Assembly (NCBI GenBank): GCA_002435755.1
Contig: DIYH01000028.1
Coordinates: 186,001-250,000 of the forward strand
Length of the DNA: 64,000 nucleotides
Origin: Flammeovirgaceae bacterium UBA6059
GTDB lineage: Bacteria; Bacteroidota; Bacteroidia; Cytophagales; Cyclobacteriaceae
Direction: 5' to 3'
This document shows, one piece after another, positions 17,391 to 25,988 of this stretch (the first letter of the stretch is position 1; each line of letters begins with the position of its first letter). The translations under genes and the position numbers were made by a program. The notes under the pieces were generated by a model. That model worked only from the letters and a program-made list of their open reading frames with translations. It was not told the DNA's origin and searched no databases.

Positions 17391-20116
17391 ACTCCGCTTT
17401 CTAGCTTTTCTAGTTCATGACTCATCGGCAGGGTAAAATAGAAACTACTGCCTCTACCGGGAATACTATCCACCCAGATCTCACCCCCATGCAACTCCAC
17501 AATTCGCTTGGTAATGGCCAATCCAAGACCGGTACCGAGAGGTTTCTTTCTCGTCTGATCCCGCGCCTGGAAAAAGCGCTGAAATATACGCTCTTGGTTT
17601 TCTCCATCAATACCTCGTCCATTATCCTTCACAGCCACTCGCCAGTACTCTTCTTGTTGAGCTACCGCAATGATTATGGTGCCGGTGCTATCCGAAGTAT
17701 GCTTTATAGCATTGGACAGGAGATTGAGCAGTACTTGTTGTAGCCGATCTTCATCTCCCGCAATCCTCAACGTGCCTTCGGGCAGATCCATGGTCAAATG
17801 CCGCCCGTCAAAATTGGTTGCACTCACTGCGTGTCGGATTACCTCAGCCAGCGACAAAGGTGCAAGCTCGATACGCTGCTCTCCTGACTCCAGTTTCTCA
17901 AGATCAAGCACCTGGCTGATCAAACGGCTCATTCTTTCAGTCTCTTTGACTATCGTTTCCAGAAACTCACTCCGCTCCTCTATACTCAAATCGTCATTAT
18001 CAAAAAGTATCTCCGAAAAAGCCCGAATGGAGGTCAGTGGGGTTTTGAGTTCATGAGTGACGGTGGAGATAAAATCATCCTTCTGCACATCCAGCTTCTT
18101 CAGTCTTGCATTGGCTAGCTCGAGTTCTTCCTTAGCCTGCCGCAATTGCCTGGATTTGAGTGTTAACTCCTTGTTGAGCTCCATCATCTGCTGAGACTCT
18201 TTGAGAATAGAATAAACCTCCTCGAGACTGATCTCATCTTCCTTGACAATGTTCGAAATCATGATACGAGCACTGCCTGTACCTATCGCACCAGCTAGTA
18301 CTCGTTCAGCAAAATTGACCAATCGCGAGTCAGCCGTTTGCTGTTTTTCCCAGGTACTACCATACCTAACGGTAAATGACTTGAGCAACTCATCCGTCCT
18401 CTGCACTCCTAGTATCCTTTGCAGCAGCTTTCTGATATCGCTGACATAAGCCTTGCCTTTCCAGGCCACTTTATCTTCATAGTCAACACTGTACTTATAA
18501 ATATCGACATATAGCTCGGCCTGGTTCCACTCTTTGGAGGTTTGCGTGGAGAATAATGACACCATGAAGTATAACCCTGAGTTGAAAAATAGTGACCAGA
18601 ACATACCATGGATAATAGGTTCAAAAGCCTCCAGTCCAAGGAATGAATGGGGCTTTAGTAGACCTGTACCAAGCAGACCAGTGTCTAGCAGAGATTGTGG
18701 CAATAATCCAGTCGCAATCAGATTCGGTACCACCAAAGTATAGAACCACATTATGAAGCCGATGACCAATCCGGAAATCGCACCTCGTTTTGTACCACCT
18801 TTCCAAAATAGTCCGCCCAGTGTCGCAGGAGCAAATTGGGCTACCGCGACAAATGAGATCAAACCAATAGATACAAGTGGAACATCAGAAACAACGTAAC
18901 GATTGTATAAATAGGCCAGCAGGAGTATCACCATTATGGCTGCTCTTCGGCCGTAGATCATCAGTTTCGAGAGGTTCGTATTGCTGAACTGCTCTGATTG
19001 AGCTAGCACCGGCATCAGCAAGTTGTTGGTGAACATTGTACTCAAAGCAAATGTTGATAGGATCATCATGCTCGTTGCGGCTGAGAATCCACCAATGTAT
19101 CCCAGCAACGCCAGTCCGTTTTGATCAAATGAAAGTGGAAAGGCCAACATAAAGCTGTCACCCATTACCGTAGTGTCAAAGAAGGCCAATCGGCCTCCAA
19201 AGGCTACAGGAAACACGAATAGATTGATCACTAACAGATATAGCGGAAAGAGCCACATAGCTGTTTTCAAGTGATGTTCATTGTTGTTTTCTACTACCGC
19301 AACCTGAAATTGACGCGGCAGGAAAAGTATAGCCATCATGGATAACACAACCATTAAAAACCAGTGGTCATTACCTGTATTCTGACCAAACGAAAGGAGT
19401 GAGTTTAGCTCGACATTGGTTTGGACTCTGGTGAAAATATCTCCGAAACCGTCAAAAACGAAAAAGGAGACGAAGACCCCAATGATGAGAAAGACCACCA
19501 ATTTGACGATTGCTTCAAAAGAAATAACCGTCAACAATCCTGTGTGACTTCCTGCAGTCTCAATGGTACGAGTACCAAAAATGATGATAAACGCACTCAA
19601 CCCAAGTGTCATATAAAAGAGCGAGTCATTGACTATGAGACTTGACTGGCTCATGGACTCAAAAATGGAAGGCCCGGAAAGCAGTTGATAGCTACTGCCA
19701 ATGGCTTTGAGTTGTAAGGCTATATAGGGCAAAACACCCAGGATGCTGAAAATCGTAACCAAAATGCCTAGTGTGATACTCTTACCATAGCGAGATGATA
19801 TGAGGTCAGCGAGTGAAGATATCTTTTCAACTTTGCTAATACGGACCATCTTCCTGACAACCAGCCACATCAGAGGTGCCATCAACGTGGGGCCCAGATA
19901 AATGGTCAAGAAGTCATATCCTCCCATTGCAGCACGTCCCACAGACCCATAATAAGTCCATGCCGTGCAGAATACCGAAAGTGACAGTGCATAAACATAT
20001 GGGTTGTTTGCAAGATTGACACCTCGCTTTCGCAATTGCTCACTCAGCCATCCCAGCCCAAAAAGTGTGAGCAAGTAGCCAAACGTGCATACGATTACAA
20101 CCCACTCTGCTACCAT
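17387..20116 (-). CDS. CrbS-like sodium/solute symporter-histidine kinase fusion
   Basis: 909 residues from the ATG at 20114-20116, 1 nt after the stop of the preceding gene; an ATG at 20149 would overlap that gene by 32 nt. The N-terminal two thirds is an SLC5/SSS transporter fold of about 13 helices. A STAC-like linker (about residues 550-600) and a coiled coil (about 630-680) follow, then HisKA with the histidine in FISTVTHELKTP (near 690) and a HATPase_c domain (LLSNAIKHT, DNGRGIDG, GTGLGLAI). There is no fused receiver; the receiver is the next gene. In Vibrio and Pseudomonas, CrbS of this architecture controls acs. Acetate sensing here is inferred from that and from the cluster. Confidence 0.92.
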   Translation of the reverse strand: MVAEWVVIVCTFGYLLTLFGLGWLSEQLRKRGVNLANNPYVYALSLSVFCTAWTYYGSVGRAAMGGYDFLTIYLGPTLMAPLMWLVVRKMVRISKVEKISSLADLISSRYGKSITLGILVTIFSILGVLPYIALQLKAIGSSYQLLSGPSIFESMSQSSLIVNDSLFYMTLGLSAFIIIFGTRTIETAGSHTGLLTVISFEAIVKLVVFLIIGVFVSFFVFDGFGDIFTRVQTNVELNSLLSFGQNTGNDHWFLMVVLSMMAILFLPRQFQVAVVENNNEHHLKTAMWLFPLYLLVINLFVFPVAFGGRLAFFDTTVMGDSFMLAFPLSFDQNGLALLGYIGGFSAATSMMILSTFALSTMFTNNLLMPVLAQSEQFSNTNLSKLMIYGRRAAIMVILLLAYLYNRYVVSDVPLVSIGLISFVAVAQFAPATLGGLFWKGGTKRGAISGLVIGFIMWFYTLVVPNLIATGLLPQSLLDTGLLGTGLLKPHSFLGLEAFEPIIHGMFWSLFFNSGLYFMVSLFSTQTSKEWNQAELYVDIYKYSVDYEDKVAWKGKAYVSDIRKLLQRILGVQRTDELLKSFTVRYGSTWEKQQTADSRLVNFAERVLAGAIGTGSARIMISNIVKEDEISLEEVYSILKESQQMMELNKELTLKSRQLRQAKEELELANARLKKLDVQKDDFISTVTHELKTPLTSIRAFSEILFDNDDLSIEERSEFLETIVKETERMSRLISQVLDLEKLESGEQRIELAPLSLAEVIRHAVSATNFDGRHLTMDLPEGTLRIAGDEDRLQQVLLNLLSNAIKHTSDSTGTIIIAVAQQEEYWRVAVKDNGRGIDGENQERIFQRFFQARDQTRKKPLGTGLGLAITKRIVELHGGEIWVDSIPGRGSSFYFTLPMSHELEKLESGV

Positions 20117-20117
20117 A

Positions 20118-20381
20118 TCAACTCTTCTGCGGTAATTGGAATTTGACAATCAAGACCAGAGAGATCACCATGAAAAGCCATGCACTAAACAAATAGATCA
20201 CGAAAACCGGGACCCCCATCCAAAGCTCCTTTCGATCAAAAATAGAGCTGATCGGATAGTTGAATACGATAAGAAATAACCAGAATAAGGCAATCAAGTA
20301 TTTGGTCATGTATCTTTCGTTTGTTGGTTTACTGCTACTGTTAGCTCGCTTGACTTCAATAGAATCGTTTTGTTCGGGCAT
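20118..20381 (-). CDS. small two-helix membrane protein upstream of sensor kinase
   Basis: 87 residues: a polar 24-residue N-terminus, then two hydrophobic helices (about 29-42 and 55-80) separated by a conserved-looking turn YPISSIF and a basic stretch. An internal ATG at 20307-20309 would give a 63-residue version beginning right at helix 1. The topology is like DUF3311 or DUF4212 small subunits that accompany SSS-family transporters. It sits directly before the SSS-kinase (stop TGA, 1 nt, ATG), just as DUF4212 sits before the true symporter. An accessory-subunit role for the sensor is inferred. Confidence 0.75.
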   Translation of the reverse strand: MPEQNDSIEVKRANSSSKPTNERYMTKYLIALFWLFLIVFNYPISSIFDRKELWMGVPVFVIYLFSAWLFMVISLVLIVKFQLPQKS

Positions 20382-20468
20382 ATAATATGGATCAATACAA
20401 AATAGATCAACAGAAAATATAGACCAGACTAGTAGACTAACATATGACTTTTATCAGTAAAAGAAGCC

Positions 20469-20487
20469 GGACGATAGTTTATCGCCC
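20469..20487 (-). other. intra-cluster hairpin
   Basis: An 8-bp stem with one G-U pair: GGGCGATA (20487-20480) and TATCGTCC (20476-20469) on the minus strand, with a 3-nt loop. It lies in the 135-nt gap between the symporter stop and the small membrane protein gene. No T-tract follows directly. It could mark RNA processing or a weak stop between the transport and sensor halves of the cluster. Confidence 0.45.
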
Positions 20488-20516
20488 AGCTAACATTAAT
20501 CAAAAAGCACCCAAAA

Positions 20517-22208
20517 TCAATGTTCCACAGCCGCTCCTGCTCCTCTTGGGAACCGGATGTTTTCCACCATGTCTTGCACTTCAGTTGGTGGTGCTGGCGT
20601 AAGGTTGGAAACAACTATCGACACGATGAAGTTGATGATCATACCCACGGTACCAAAGCCTTCAGGAGAGATACCAAACCACCAATCCTCAGGTGTGCTC
20701 GGGCCTCCAATCCAGCCTAACTTATATCGCATCATATAGAAGAGCGTAACACCTAATCCTACGACCATACCAGCGATGGCTCCCTCTTTGTTCATGCGCT
20801 TATAAAAAATACCCATGATGATAGCTGGGAAGAAACTGGCCGCTGCTAGTCCAAATGCTAATGCCACAACCGCAGCTACAAAGCCAGGAGGGTTGATACC
20901 AAAATATCCCGCAACACAGACTGCAAGCACTGCTGCACCACGAGCTGCCCACAATTCGTTTTTCTCGCTAATATTTGGTGCCAGCTGCTTCTTAAAGAGG
21001 TCATGCGCTACTGATGTGGATATTACAAGTAGCAACCCAGCTGCAGTAGATAGCGCAGCAGCAAGACCACCAGCAGCGACGAGTGCAATTACCCAATTAG
21101 GCAAATCAGCGATCTCAGGATTGGCCAATACCATAATATCCCTGTCGATGGTCAACTCATTCGCGCTAGCATCAGCCACGTAGTTGATTTTTCCATCTCC
21201 ATTTTTATCATCGAACTTGATCAGATTGGTATTTTCCCAGTTACCAAACCATGAAGGCATAGAGGTGTAAGGTTGATCATTGACTGTATTGATCAGGTTA
21301 GTCCTTGCAAAAGCTGATACTGCGGGCGCGGTAGTGTAAAGAATAGCAATGAACACCAATGCGTAACCTGCAGAGATGCGGGCATCCTTCACTTTAGGAA
21401 CTGTAAAGAACCTCACGATCACGTGTGGAAGACCGGCAGTTCCGACCATCAACGCTGCAGTAATAAAGAATACATCTATCATGCTCTTGCTACCGTCAGT
21501 ATAGGCTGCAAAGCCAAGCTCCAGGTGCAAGCCATCAAGCTTATCCAGTAAGTAGGTGCCATCAGACAATGTACCACCAAAGCCGAGCTGAGGAATTGGG
21601 TTACCGGTCATCAATATAGAGATGAAGATCGCAGGGACCATGTAGGCAAAGATGAGTACACAATATTGGGCTACTTGTGTGTAGGTGATACCCTTCATAC
21701 CACCAAGTACAGCATAGAAGAATACGATCACCATCCCGATGATCACACCAACGTTGATATCTACTTCAAGGAATCTTGCAAATACGATCCCAACACCTCG
21801 CATCTGACCCGCGACATAGGTAAAGGATACGAACAGCGCGCAAACCACTGCCACAGTTCTGGCGACATTGGAGTAATAACGATCACCAATAAAATCCGGC
21901 ACGGTGAACTTACCAAACTTGCGTAAATATGGTGCCAGGAGTAATGCCAACAGCACATAGCCACCGGTCCAGCCCATGAGATAAACCGTACCGTCATAGC
22001 CCATAAACGAGATCAAACCCGCCATGGAAATGAAAGATGCCGCTGACATCCAGTCTGCGGCGGTCGCCATACCGTTGGCAAGAGGAGATACTCCTCCGCC
22101 TGCTACATAAAAGTCTTTCGTAGAACCAGCTCTCGACCAGATGGCAATGCCAATGTAGAGTGCAAATGTGAGTCCAACGATGATATAAGTTAAGGTTTGT
22201 ACATCCAT
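20517..22208 (-). CDS. Na+/solute symporter (acetate-type, VC_2705 subfamily)
   Basis: 563 residues with a sodium:solute symporter (SSS/SLC5) fold of about 13 helices and the signature segments DFYVAGGGVSPLANGMATAADWMSAASF and GGMKGITYTQVAQY in split form. It has a long extracytoplasmic loop around residues 300-345 containing an acidic DDKNGDGKINY stretch that could bind Ca2+. It matches the subfamily that pairs with DUF4212 small subunits, commonly called ActP-like. It probably imports acetate and related short acids with Na+. DUF4212 lies 7 nt upstream. Substrate identity is inferred from the acs context. Confidence 0.93.
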   Translation of the reverse strand: MDVQTLTYIIVGLTFALYIGIAIWSRAGSTKDFYVAGGGVSPLANGMATAADWMSAASFISMAGLISFMGYDGTVYLMGWTGGYVLLALLLAPYLRKFGKFTVPDFIGDRYYSNVARTVAVVCALFVSFTYVAGQMRGVGIVFARFLEVDINVGVIIGMVIVFFYAVLGGMKGITYTQVAQYCVLIFAYMVPAIFISILMTGNPIPQLGFGGTLSDGTYLLDKLDGLHLELGFAAYTDGSKSMIDVFFITAALMVGTAGLPHVIVRFFTVPKVKDARISAGYALVFIAILYTTAPAVSAFARTNLINTVNDQPYTSMPSWFGNWENTNLIKFDDKNGDGKINYVADASANELTIDRDIMVLANPEIADLPNWVIALVAAGGLAAALSTAAGLLLVISTSVAHDLFKKQLAPNISEKNELWAARGAAVLAVCVAGYFGINPPGFVAAVVALAFGLAAASFFPAIIMGIFYKRMNKEGAIAGMVVGLGVTLFYMMRYKLGWIGGPSTPEDWWFGISPEGFGTVGMIINFIVSIVVSNLTPAPPTEVQDMVENIRFPRGAGAAVEH

Positions 22209-22215
22209 GATCTTA

Positions 22216-22476
22216 CTATTTTTCGTCTACGTCAAATTCTTTGTCCAACTTGTTCATCCATCTTACATAGACAAAAATCAATGCGACGAATACATAAATC
22301 GACCCTTGCTGGGCGAACCAAAATCCTAGCTTGAAACCACCAATCCTGATGGTATCGAGTACGTCCACCAAGAGGATACCGAATCCGAAGGAGACGACAA
22401 ACCAAATGGTGAGGAGTATGGTCAAGAACCTGAGGTTCTTTTTCCAGTACTCCTTCATTCTTTCGTTATTTTCCAT
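22216..22476 (-). CDS. DUF4212 small subunit of Na+/solute symporter
   Basis: 86 residues with two membrane helices and the family pattern YWKKNLRFL near the N-terminus and GFWFAQQGSIYVFVALIFVYVRWMN split across helix 2. This is diagnostic of DUF4212 (symporter small subunit). It ends 7 nt before the symporter gene, so the two are translated together. It is presumed to assist assembly or activity of the symporter; the mechanism is unknown. The C-terminus is acidic (KEFDVDEK) and cytoplasmic. Confidence 0.92.
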   Translation of the reverse strand: MENNERMKEYWKKNLRFLTILLTIWFVVSFGFGILLVDVLDTIRIGGFKLGFWFAQQGSIYVFVALIFVYVRWMNKLDKEFDVDEK

Positions 22477-22511
22477 TGTGTGCTTATTTATGATTTTTTT
22501 GTTGTTGTCAA

Positions 22512-23846
22512 TTAGAAAAAGATATGTGCCTGAGCTCTTATCTGGCCTACTCCTATGGGCATGTCATTCTCATCGCGTCCACCTTCAGCAGCGAAGTTGC
22601 TCACCCCATGATACTCGAGAGATATCTTCGCACTATGTCCCATTATGTAATAGTTAAATCCTACATCTATGGCACTGAGGTTGTCATTGAGGGCCTCATA
22701 TGACCCATTCTGGTAAGCGATATAGGGCATGAGCCTGGCTGGCTTGATGTAGTAGCCGGCATGGACAAACAAGTGGGTTCCGGTACCCGCCCAACGAGAC
22801 ATATAGTTCTCGCCATAGTTGAAACTAGTCAATGATGCATAGGCGGTGACCGAACCCTGGTCACCAAGAGGCTTATCAATGAATACATCTGCGGCTATAT
22901 GGAATACACTTTCGTGCTCATTTGTGGAAGTATTGTACATTCCATTAGCATGGGAAAAGAATCCCACACCTACGTTCACTATCTCTTTGCTCCCGAGGTA
23001 AGACCCAACCCAGTAAGGTAGTTTGGTCGATTCCTGATCCTGAAAGTTGTAACTGAAGTAACCCTCTACAATCATGTTACCCATAGGGTCGCCATTGCTA
23101 TCTGACCTTGCTACACCATCATATACAAGATCGGTCGATACATCTCCAAAACTGACACCAGCGCCTAAAGGAGATCTGCCAGGATTATTGAATGCTATGC
23201 GATAATTGAATTGACCTATGGCCCCCTTCGCATAAACACCCAAGTGGCGAGCGAACTGATCTGTAATGCCCAAGGAATGCCAGTGAGCAAATGGACGGGC
23301 CTGATCTAGCGTCATGAAGTTCAAAGTGCTTTGGCTCGCAAGCCTTGTGAGGCCCTTCCAATAGTGGAGGCCGGTACCGATGTACAGACCATCACTGATC
23401 TTGAACTCCGTCCAGGCATCATGTAAAAAGAGTTGTGGAGCATTACTGTTGCTACCAAGTGATGACAAATTGTTGGGATTAAGCCCATTAAGCCCCCAGT
23501 GTGTCAGTATGAGCACGTTTGGATGTAGCTGAGCATAGGCCAGAAATCTCGACCTGCGGACCGAAGAGGTCAGCTGAAGCTTCGAGTCGTCCACATTAAG
23601 ATTGTTGGTGGCTAGCCACTGCTGATGCCACACAATAAAACGCACATACTGGGTACCCTCATCATTGACTTTCAGCGTTAAAGGTTTGTAAGTGTACTTA
23701 GGTTTTTCGTCCTCTTCTGGAATGATGACCAAGCCCTCTTGCTCAAGAAATTCGCGCTTCTTTTTGTCATCGTCATCACCGACGGCAAAAAGCGAACTAC
23801 TAGTCGAGACAAGCAGAGCTAATAAGAGTAAAAATGACTTTTTCAT
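22512..23846 (-). CDS. outer-membrane porin-like beta-barrel
   Basis: 444 residues from the ATG at 23844-23846; another ATG lies 9 nt upstream. The signal peptide is MKKSFLLLLALLVSTSSSLFA. The mature protein opens with a very charged stretch (GDDDDKKKREFLEQEG) followed by many amphipathic strands with aromatic girdle residues (HYWKGLTR, AHWHSLG, YWVGSYLG), and it ends in AQAHIFF, a terminal phenylalanine typical of barrels. It is 35 nt upstream of DUF4212 and is likely the first gene of the transport operon. A role as the outer-membrane entry for short acids is an inference from this position. Confidence 0.8.
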   Translation of the reverse strand: MKKSFLLLLALLVSTSSSLFAVGDDDDKKKREFLEQEGLVIIPEEDEKPKYTYKPLTLKVNDEGTQYVRFIVWHQQWLATNNLNVDDSKLQLTSSVRRSRFLAYAQLHPNVLILTHWGLNGLNPNNLSSLGSNSNAPQLFLHDAWTEFKISDGLYIGTGLHYWKGLTRLASQSTLNFMTLDQARPFAHWHSLGITDQFARHLGVYAKGAIGQFNYRIAFNNPGRSPLGAGVSFGDVSTDLVYDGVARSDSNGDPMGNMIVEGYFSYNFQDQESTKLPYWVGSYLGSKEIVNVGVGFFSHANGMYNTSTNEHESVFHIAADVFIDKPLGDQGSVTAYASLTSFNYGENYMSRWAGTGTHLFVHAGYYIKPARLMPYIAYQNGSYEALNDNLSAIDVGFNYYIMGHSAKISLEYHGVSNFAAEGGRDENDMPIGVGQIRAQAHIFF

Positions 23847-23929
23847 AATTTTCAATTTTCTGGTAGTTGACTGTGATTATTCACAAAATCTCTCGTCGCG
23901 ACTTCTTCGAAATTGAAAATTTGAAAATC

Positions 23930-23946
23930 CACCGACAACATCGGTG
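23930..23946. promoter_or_regulatory. perfect inverted repeat, candidate operator
   Basis: CACCGA-CAACA-TCGGTG, a 6-bp perfect dyad with a 5-nt spacer, 84-100 nt upstream of the porin start. It touches the left inverted repeat of the InsA-like unit. Size and spacing fit a dimeric regulator site. No protein is assigned. Confidence 0.4.
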
Positions 23947-23969
23947 TATATTTTTGCTAATTGGTATAG
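23946..23969 (+). repeat. left inverted repeat of InsA-like unit
   Basis: 24 nt beginning GTATATTTTTGCTAA and ending TGGTATAG. The same two blocks occur inverted at 24410-24434, separated there by AC instead of T: 15 + 8 identical positions. It abuts the stop codon of the InsA-like gene (23971) and contains TATTTTTG (23949-23956) reading inward. No target-site duplication is visible outside the repeats. Confidence 0.85.
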
Positions 23970-23970
23970 C

Positions 23971-24390
23971 TCATGAGCGGAATCGCTCCCACTTGATCAT
24001 CATGTATTTGTCCCCTATTTCTGTGATAAGCATACCTGAACCTTTCAGTTTATCTCGGTTTTGCATGAATTCAAGTAGCTCATGATAAGTGAAAATCTTG
24101 TAGGTAGGACGGTAGTCACTGTTTTCTGGGGCCTTCACCTTATACTTTCGTACCCAGTTCATCACTGAGACATGACTAATACCGAGTAGCCTTTCTATTT
24201 CGCGGTAGCTTACACCTTCGATATACAGCTGTAAGGCCTTGGTGACAAAGTAGGGATCTATGCCTTTACCAAGCTTCGACACTGTGAAATTGTAGCCACA
24301 GCTCTTGCAAGAATACCTTTGTCTCTCCTTCACAATACCGCTTTTTATGATTTTGCTACTCTCGCATTTCGGGCAGGCGACTGCTTTCAT
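23971..24390 (-). CDS. IS1 InsA-like zinc-ribbon/HTH DNA-binding protein
   Basis: 139 residues. Two CxxC pairs (CPKCES and CKSCGY, about residues 6-33) form a zinc ribbon like the N-terminus of IS1 InsA. They are followed by a helix-turn-helix of the same family (EGVSYREIERLLGISHVSVMNWV in parts, about 75-97). The last 40 residues (from YRPTYKI to MMIKWERFRS) are not a DDE/transposase catalytic domain and look like an intact folded tail rather than debris. The gene lies between two inverted 24-25 nt repeats and directly upstream of the acid-transport operon on the same strand. It is either a minimal IS derivative or, more likely, a domesticated transcription regulator. Confidence 0.82.
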   Translation of the reverse strand: MKAVACPKCESSKIIKSGIVKERQRYSCKSCGYNFTVSKLGKGIDPYFVTKALQLYIEGVSYREIERLLGISHVSVMNWVRKYKVKAPENSDYRPTYKIFTYHELLEFMQNRDKLKGSGMLITEIGDKYMMIKWERFRS

Positions 24391-24409
24391 AGATCATTTG
24401 TTTGCTCGA

Positions 24410-24434
24410 CTATACCAGTTTAGCAAAAATATAC
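24410..24434 (-). repeat. right inverted repeat of InsA-like unit
   Basis: 25 nt that, read on the minus strand, begin GTATATTTTTGCTAA and end TGGTATAG, the inverted counterpart of 23946-23969. It lies 20-44 nt upstream of the InsA-like start codon. A further direct copy of TTTAGCAA, which occurs inside this repeat at 24419-24426, is found at 24438-24445, 19 nt away and so on nearly the same helix face. Confidence 0.85.
24424..24431 (-). promoter_or_regulatory. -7 promoter element of the InsA-like gene
   Basis: TATTTTTG on the minus strand, an exact match to the Bacteroidota -7 pattern TAnnTTTG, about 34 nt before the ATG at 24390. It lies inside the right inverted repeat, so a protein binding the repeat would cover the promoter. 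No clear -33 TTTG was found at the expected distance. Confidence 0.5.
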
Positions 24435-24564
24435 TAATTTAGCAAGAAAGATCAGGACATCATTCGTGAAGCATTCGTTTGCAGCAAATGATTATTTCAT
24501 AGAATTGTATTATTCCCAAATAACATATTGAGAATCGTCGAATTATTCCATATAAGGCGGCTCC

Positions 24565-25902
24565 TTACAGCAACTCGTTAGCTACATTGGCTAGCTCTGA
24601 GCGCTCTCCTTTTTCCAGTGTGATATGGGCATGTAGTGGATGGTCTTGGATGCGATCGATCAAATAGGACAAGCCGTTACTCTGAGAATCCAGGTAAGGC
24701 GTGTCAATTTGGTATACATCTCCTGTAAAGATGATCTTGGTATTCTCCCCGGCACGTGTGATGATCGTCTTGATCTCATGGGGTGTGAGATTTTGAGCTT
24801 CATCAACTATGAAGAAGATATTTGACAAGCTTCTCCCCCGTATATAAGCAAGAGGTTGTATCAACAGCTTTTCCTGATTGACCATATCAGTGATCCGCTG
24901 GTATTCCTTCTCTGTCTCATGGTATTGGTTCTGAATATATTTCAGATTATCCCAAAGCGGCTCCATATACGGGTTAAGTTTGGACTTAATATCACCAGGT
25001 AGGTAACCGATATCCTTGTTGCTTAATGGTACAATAGGTCGGGCCAGGAAGATCTGCTTAAAATCCCGGCGCTGCTCGAGTGCGGCAGCTATAGCAAGAA
25101 GTGTCTTACCAGTACCGGCCACCCCATTGATCGAAACAAGCTTGACTTCCGGATCCAACATTGCGTTGATCGCGAAGGTTTGTTCGGCATTGCGCGGCTT
25201 GATCCCGGATACGGGTCGCTTCTCTACATGCTGAATTTTCTTAATAAACGGGTTGTAACGGGCTAATATCGAGTTCTTATCACTCTTCACAATATAATAG
25301 GCATTAGCAAGGGCCTTCTTCCTCTTAAGCACGTGCTTCTTCTCAATCTCGCCTTCTTTGTAAAGCTTGTTGATATCCTCGGCAGCTACATTTTCCACCT
25401 CCTCTTTTCCTGTGAAGAGCGTACTTACATTTTTGATCTTGCCTGTCTCATAATCCTCAGCTGGCAAGTTGAGTGACTTTGCCTTTAGCCGCAGGTTGAT
25501 ATCCTTACTTACCAGAATGACGTTTTTGTCAGGATATTCATCTTTTAGCGATAGTGCGGCATTCAATATTTTGTGATCGTTCTTCCTATCATCAAAAATC
25601 TTTTGTGCGTCAACACTACTTGTTGTAGACATGACCACTTTGAACTTCCCTTTTCCTCGGCCATTTAGTGGTATCCACTCCTGGAGCATATGTCCATCGG
25701 CCAGTTCATCGAGCTTTCGGGTAAACTCTCGTGCTTCGAAATTCTTTGTATCATTCCCCTTTTTGAACTGATCTAGCTCTTCAAGCACCGTGATCGGTAT
25801 CCCCACATCATGTTCAGCAAAATTCATGATGCTGTCGTGTGAATAAATGATAACAGAGGTATCCAGGACGAAGATCTTCTTCTGCTTTTTCGCTGCAGTC
25901 AT
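24565..25902 (-). CDS. PIN-PhoH family ATPase (PhoH2/YlaK-like)
   Basis: 445 residues. Residues about 8-150 form a PIN RNase domain (first acid D14 in FVLDTSVII, EELD at about 41-44, later DVNL-like SKDINL). Residues about 235-440 form a PhoH ATPase with Walker A GVAGTGKT (260-267) and Walker B FFIVDEAQN. Proteins with this fusion act as RNA-unwinding/cleaving enzymes, and several belong to toxin-like systems, but here there is no adjacent small antitoxin gene. It lies 86 nt downstream of the AlbA_2 gene on the same strand. The architecture is firm; its physiological role is unknown. Confidence 0.93.
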   Translation of the reverse strand: MTAAKKQKKIFVLDTSVIIYSHDSIMNFAEHDVGIPITVLEELDQFKKGNDTKNFEAREFTRKLDELADGHMLQEWIPLNGRGKGKFKVVMSTTSSVDAQKIFDDRKNDHKILNAALSLKDEYPDKNVILVSKDINLRLKAKSLNLPAEDYETGKIKNVSTLFTGKEEVENVAAEDINKLYKEGEIEKKHVLKRKKALANAYYIVKSDKNSILARYNPFIKKIQHVEKRPVSGIKPRNAEQTFAINAMLDPEVKLVSINGVAGTGKTLLAIAAALEQRRDFKQIFLARPIVPLSNKDIGYLPGDIKSKLNPYMEPLWDNLKYIQNQYHETEKEYQRITDMVNQEKLLIQPLAYIRGRSLSNIFFIVDEAQNLTPHEIKTIITRAGENTKIIFTGDVYQIDTPYLDSQSNGLSYLIDRIQDHPLHAHITLEKGERSELANVANELL

Positions 25903-25988
25903 ATTCGAAAAGTGAGGTGTTTAGCTAACAATGCTCTCTTCGTAAATTGAGCCATTTCAGCAGAAAATCCTATTAATTATAGGTGAAT

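Noticed and set aside
24565..25902. PIN-PhoH as a toxin of a toxin-antitoxin pair
   Set aside because: No small overlapping antitoxin gene is present upstream; neighbours are 86 nt or more away and unrelated.
25970..25984. short inverted repeat CCTAT-TAATT-ATAGG after the AlbA_2 gene as terminator
   Set aside because: Only 5-bp AT-rich arms and a weak T-run; not enough to call a terminator.
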